Source: Toxonevra muliebris (lineage: Eukaryota; Arthropoda; Insecta; Diptera; Pallopteridae). Taken from it: a DNA stretch of 64,000 nt. Under the pieces are notes generated by a model. The model was given only the letters and a program-made list of their open reading frames with translations. It ran no database searches and was not told the origin of the DNA. The DNA lies in NCBI GenBank assembly GCA_963691655.1, contig OY829328.1, forward strand, positions 14,400,704 through 14,464,703, written 5' to 3'. Each line of letters begins with the position of its first letter. The stretch's first letter is position 1. Positions 59,447 through 64,000 of this stretch are shown piece after piece. The position numbers and the translations under genes were made by a program.

Positions 59447-61540
59447 ATTACTTGCAACTTTTAATTTAAAGTTAAAATTCAAATGTTTTTAGGACACTTC
59501 TTACTGGTACAGCATACCCGAATTATATTTATAGAATATAATAACTATGTAAAGGCTGAAGAAGGAAAAGTTTACAAAATACTTTTATTTTGGGAAAAAT
59601 CGGAGTGGAGATTATTTAGTTTCGAAAAAAAAACACTTTTATACCTAAGCAATTACGACAGGTACAATAAAGTTTTCGGGTGAATTTAATTTCCGATTCT
59701 AATGAAACGAGAATACGAGTATACATATGATGTAAATGTGATCATGTTTATTTCAATAAGGAATGCCCATAAGTATAACAAATTTCTGATTTCACTTTCT
59801 TCAAAACTTCATTCTCTGAATTTGCATAACGAAAGTGGTGAAATGCTACAAAAAGAAAAAGAGCCTCACAACACGTAAATTAACACATTCACACATAACA
59901 TATACGAACACACAAAAGTAAAGAAGATAAGTGTGGCAATAAATCAGTAGGACTTTTTGAACATCTGCTGGAATTCTTAGCTCACATTATCCAGCAGTTA
60001 AAAGAAAGGTTTTTCGCTCGAAAGTGTGTTCTCTGAAATCGTTGAAGGCGAGACGATGTAGTGTAAACTATCAGCATGGTGCATTTATTCCGTGTGGAAT
60101 TTGAGTAAATGTTCTGTGGTTGCACAGTGTGTTATTACATAATTAATAACAATTGAGTGGTTATGACTCCTCATACAATATTCTAAGAAGCATTATAACA
60201 AAAATAAGAGTTTCGTGAATACGATGAATTTGTTTTGGATTGTTTTTACCGACAGACAGTATGTCGCCTAATTGTAAGAGATATGCACATAGATATGCGT
60301 GAACATTGTGTTGCTTAATTACTTTTTGTTTCGTATGCAATTTTTAACATTTTTAAAATAATGATGGGATATGAGTTTTTTCAATTCAAGGAAGTCTTGG
60401 AAATTGCACGAGAGTTTTTAACGATGCCTTTATTAGATCTGAGCAGATTGTTGAGATAAACCTTAAATATCTTTATTTGTTTACGAATTGCTGTTGGAAA
60501 ATCTTCTCATCGTAGAAACCTTAAATTTTTCTAGATGATTATGTGTCGTTACTCACCTTATTTTGTGAAAAGTGGAAGGATTATACTGACTACATGGTCT
60601 GGACTAGACGTGAGCCAATGCATATTTTCTCTTAATTTAAGCACAACGTCCTCGTTTGTTGCTATATCAAGAGCTCTTTGACGGTATCTAATCTCACCAC
60701 TCTAACTTTTAATTGTCCTTGATGACTCCCTCTACTACTACTATTATGGCACAACAGGCCATGGTGGGCCTAGACCAAGCTTTTCGCATCCATTCATATT
60801 ATGTGAGCTATATTTGTACAGGAATGGAAGGGGCCTGCAGTGAAAAGCTTTTCAAAGGCAATTTTTACTCTTAGAGGTTTTCCATTGCCAGCCAAGAGAT
60901 TTATTTTATATTTTTGATTTTTTGAGCTTGCCGAGACTTGAACCAAGGGATCTTACAAGATCTATTAAAAAAATAAGAGAAAGAGAAAAGGAAGTTCGAT
61001 TCAACCGAAACTTTAATAAAGAATCGAAAACGTAGGTGATAAAGGAATCACCTAAGTTCGAAACTCTTTCAAGCAGCTGAATACAGTTATGCATTTTGAA
61101 TTTCAAAATCTACTTGATTCTTTTGAATGGTTGTGAAACGTGATGGTGATAAATCAAAAATTTTCGTCAATATATGACTGATGTGCACACTTAAGACGTG
61201 GTGGTCACGGATAATCCTCAATACAGAAATATAGGCTAAATACCCAAACCCGTTCCTAATTGCGAATGGAGAAAGCGGGGATGGGCTGGCTATCAGAGTT
61301 GTAAAATATTGCAATCAATTTAATTGCAATACCTTGAAGTCACAGTTAATAACCGACAATTCATGATTGCAGTTACTGAATAACATATTTGACTACAGAA
61401 TAAAGAATGCAGTTGGAAGTCTTTTTTGAAGTCGCCGATTGGTTATTCATTTTGAAAAGTCCTTTTTAGAGTCAAGGGAATGCAATCTTTTTTGAAATCG
61501 TGAGACTGCAAATTCTTATGACTCCAAAATCATGACTGCT
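59447..61540. other. Convergent intergenic DNA, Sardh / ZAD zinc-finger gene
   Basis: No gene supported. A phrase near 60740-60850 (ATGGCACAACAGGCCATGG, AAGCTTTTCGCATCC, then AAAAGCTTTTC) looks transposon-like with imperfect inverted AAGCTTTT motifs, but ends are unclear. The rest is AT-rich. Confidence 0.45.
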
Positions 61541-61542
61541 TT

Positions 61543-61737
61543 GAAGTCACTTAAATTCCATTGAACTCAAATGCAGTCACTTGGAGTCAATTGCAGTTTG
61601 CAGTCAATTGGAGTCTTTTGGAGTCAATTGGGATTTTGGAGTCCGTTGGAGTCTGTTGGAGTCAATTGGGAATTTGAAGTCAATTGGAGTCAATTGGGGA
61701 TTTGAAGTTAATTGGAGTCACTTGGAGTCAATTGAAT
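61543..61737. repeat. GGAGTCAATT minisatellite
   Basis: Roughly ten copies of TTGGAGTCAA-like units of varying spacing (10, 15 or 20 nt multiples), with variants TTTGAAGTCAATT and TTGGAGTCTGTT. The unit is itself nearly palindromic (TTG...CAA). Looser GAAGTC/GAGTC relatives extend left to about 61330, and ATAACTGCAATAACT repeats border the right edge to about 61765. Confidence 0.8.
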
Positions 61738-62160
61738 AACTGCAATAACTTTCAATAACTGCAATCAAAAATTATTATTCTTTTGTGACTTATATCCTCA
61801 ATTGATTGCATTCTTTTACAGCTCTGCTATACTCTCCGCAAACTGCTTAATGAAATCCGTCGGGCAGCAAAAACAGGGATGCGAAAGAATTCCAAACCAT
61901 GAGAAAGTCTTTCGAAAAAAGTTATTGCGAAGGATCGTACTCGTTGGAAACGTTTTCGTGCTTACAATTAAATTTATCAGTAAAAAATGTATTATTATCA
62001 AATATTTTTATAATGAATACTAGAACAGGAAAAAAAACATGTATAATCACGCGATGGTTCTATGCAATTGTTATTTAAGTTCTTCAGTTTTTGTATCAAT
62101 CCAATCTATACTCCATCAAAAATCTGCTTAAAATGTTATTGATCGGATTTTAATTTCATT

Positions 62161-63956
62161 CTAACTTAATTCAGTATTATTATTTGATGTTATAGTTGCC
62201 ACAGTAGTGGAGCTATCATTTTGTGGAACAGGTAATGTTTGTTGTTGCCTCTCCGACCTCAACTTGTGACCAAAATTATATTTTTGCTGACGTTTTTCTT
62301 CCCATTCTTTGCGATGCATCTTTTTTCGATGAGAATGCATATTTGCATTCGAGTTAAAAGTTTTGGGGCAATGTGGGCAGGTATAAAGAACTTCACCGGT
62401 GTGTGTTGTCATATGTTCCTATGCAATATAAGTACAACATTTTATTTTGTATAATTGTGAGTGAATATTATATGTATATGCATGGATAGAGCTCACCTTT
62501 AAATCGGTAGGTCGTTTAAAGGCTTTGTCACACATTGGGCAAGCATGTTTTCGTTGCATAGTATGCATATATTTCATATGACGTTGGTGTGCCGAAAGTG
62601 TTGGCGATACCTTGGAACATATTGGGCAGACTTGCGATTGTAAGTTCCCTTCGGTATGCATCACACGTTTGTGACGGGCTAAACCATATTTGGAGGTAAG
62701 TGTAAAACCACATAGATCACATTGTATGGGAGCTTGTTGGACGCCTTCGTGCTCTTCTTGGTGGCGTCGCAATGCGTCACGGCCTCGTATTGATTTGCCG
62801 CAAACATCGCACATTTTAGCATACATATTGAGATGAACAAGTTTTAAGTGCTGCGTCATTAGATATTTGGTAGCGAATCTGTGAAATTAATGTATACATA
62901 TTTTAGTGTGATTATAGTTGAATAAGTTACCTAGAATTGATATCAGTACCGTTTATCACACTGCAGGCATTTAAACTTTTTTTGCTCTTCAGGAACATGT
63001 AGCATGGTATGTCGCAAATAAATTGAATGGCGATAGAAGCTTTTAGGGCAAACTTCACAATGGTAAATGCGCTCACGCGTGTCTTCATGCCCCTTGAGAT
63101 GCAGCTCCAAGCACCGACGATTAGCCAATACTTTCTCACATCGTACACATTTAAAATACTGTGGGTCTTTATGCAGGTTAATATGATCGCACAGCAAACC
63201 TCGCTTTAGAAACTTTTTGCCACAACAGAGTGCATACCCACGAGCTTGATGTTTGATACGAAAATGTGTTTTCAAGTCAGAGAAATCGGCCAACGGACTG
63301 TTACACAAACAACAGTTTAATTTGTAGTTCTCAGCAATAAATTCGTCAGATTGCTTTGATACAAGGGTTTGCCTGCATAAGCTGGTTTTTTTTAATTTCT
63401 GCTTGGGCTTTTTTTTTGTACCCTCAAGCAAATCATCTTCTTCCGGTTCATAATCGCAGTCGCTAAGATCATTTTCGGCAAACGGTTCATTTGTATATTC
63501 CTCCCTACCTTCACCTTCACTGTCAAATAGATCGTTGACATCAATAAAATCTTCTTGCAATGCTTCACTTTTAATGTTCTTTAATAATTCAACTGCGTCG
63601 ATAGTGGTGGATTCAGCAATTATAACCTTTTCTTTCTTTGCAGCTTTTTGTTTTGGTGGTCGCCCGCGTCTTTTTTTCGGCGGCGCAGACTCATTTGTAT
63701 TAGCTTCAGTTTTTTCTAATTCTAATTTAATATTTGCACCACTTAGCTCTAATTTTTGAGGTGTTGGTGAATGTGCTTGAGGTGTTCCAGACGGTGCTTC
63801 ATTTTCAAGTTCGGTGATGCAGACTTCGTTAACAATTTCCTTCACTTCCTTCAGCTCATTGTGTGCGTGTTGTACACTTAAATAAAACTGATGAAACGGG
63901 AGTACCAGCTGCCAACAAGGACGACAAACAAAAATGGAATGTGATGAGGCATCGAT
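62161..63956 (-). CDS. ZAD and C2H2 zinc-finger protein (grauzone-like), 5' end outside window
   Basis: Probable nuclear DNA-binding factor. Visible exons 63956-62950, 62878-62497 and 62418-62161 join in frame and encode the last 548 residues. The first exon begins with the second half of a ZAD domain ([20 protein letters not shown]); the first Cys pair must be in an upstream exon beyond 64000. A Pro/Glu-rich spacer with an AT-hook-like motif (KKRRGRPPK), an acidic region, then nine to ten C2H2 fingers follow. The second finger looks degenerate (ALCCGKKF lacks normal Cys spacing). [16 protein letters not shown] and [20 protein letters not shown] are typical of grauzone-type ZAD proteins, but many fly paralogues share them, so no symbol is given. 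A Gln/Thr/Asn-rich tail ends the protein. Confidence 0.86.
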
Positions 63957-64000
63957 CTGCGAACAATAGAAATTACTTTTACTGACGCATTGAGAACCTA

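Noticed and set aside
1..64000. CRISPR arrays, operons, tRNA or rRNA genes
   Set aside because: The window is eukaryotic; no regularly spaced repeats, cloverleaf with A/B boxes, or rRNA core sequence was seen.

Overview
This is nuclear DNA from a higher fly (Diptera, Schizophora). It is AT-rich and has eight multi-exon protein genes with GT-AG introns, long introns loaded with small transposon relics, and products that read as close relatives of Drosophila proteins. Intron size and repeat content would suit a tephritid fruit fly, but that genus-level guess is inference. I found no rRNA, tRNA, CRISPR or prokaryotic operon signal.

Layout. 1-1.3 kb: diverged repeats. 1.3-3.3 kb (-): a MADF/C2H2 zinc-finger gene. 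3.5-7.95 kb (+): PIG-G (GPI ethanolamine phosphate transferase 2), carrying a 790-bp fold-back element in one intron. 8.0-11.0 kb (-): Orc1, 50 bp tail-to-tail from PIG-G. 14.4-17.0 kb (+): a second MADF/C2H2 zinc-finger gene, paralogous to the first. 18.3-28.6 kb (-): a Drat-like MDR oxidoreductase whose start codon sits in a 14-nt coding exon about 8.7 kb upstream of the next exon. 32.4-35.0 kb: a nest of cut-and-paste transposons. 36.0-39.3 kb (+): cytochrome b5. 42.6-45.6 kb: dead non-LTR retrotransposon pieces. 46.8-54.4 kb (-): HLH54F (TCF21/musculin-type bHLH), with Harbinger and hAT relics in its main intron. 56.3-59.4 kb (+): mitochondrial sarcosine dehydrogenase. 61.5 kb: a minisatellite. 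62.2-64.0 kb (-): a ZAD/C2H2 zinc-finger gene that runs off the window.

The genes are not one pathway. They combine GPI-anchor synthesis, replication initiation, a stress-linked oxidoreductase, ER electron transfer, visceral-muscle transcription control, choline/one-carbon catabolism and DNA-binding factors. From memory, the Orc1, zinc-finger, Drat and Cyt-b5 set matches Drosophila 2R near 43E, and the HLH54F and Sardh set matches 2R near 54F. The window therefore seems to join two blocks of the same Muller element.

The least-described material is the transposon layer: a MITE family with perfect 8-bp target duplications, transposons nested in transposons, a 62-bp palindromic micro-element, and an internally deleted Harbinger copy with TTA duplications. 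All coordinates were read by eye; exon junctions were chosen by splice consensus plus reading-frame continuity.
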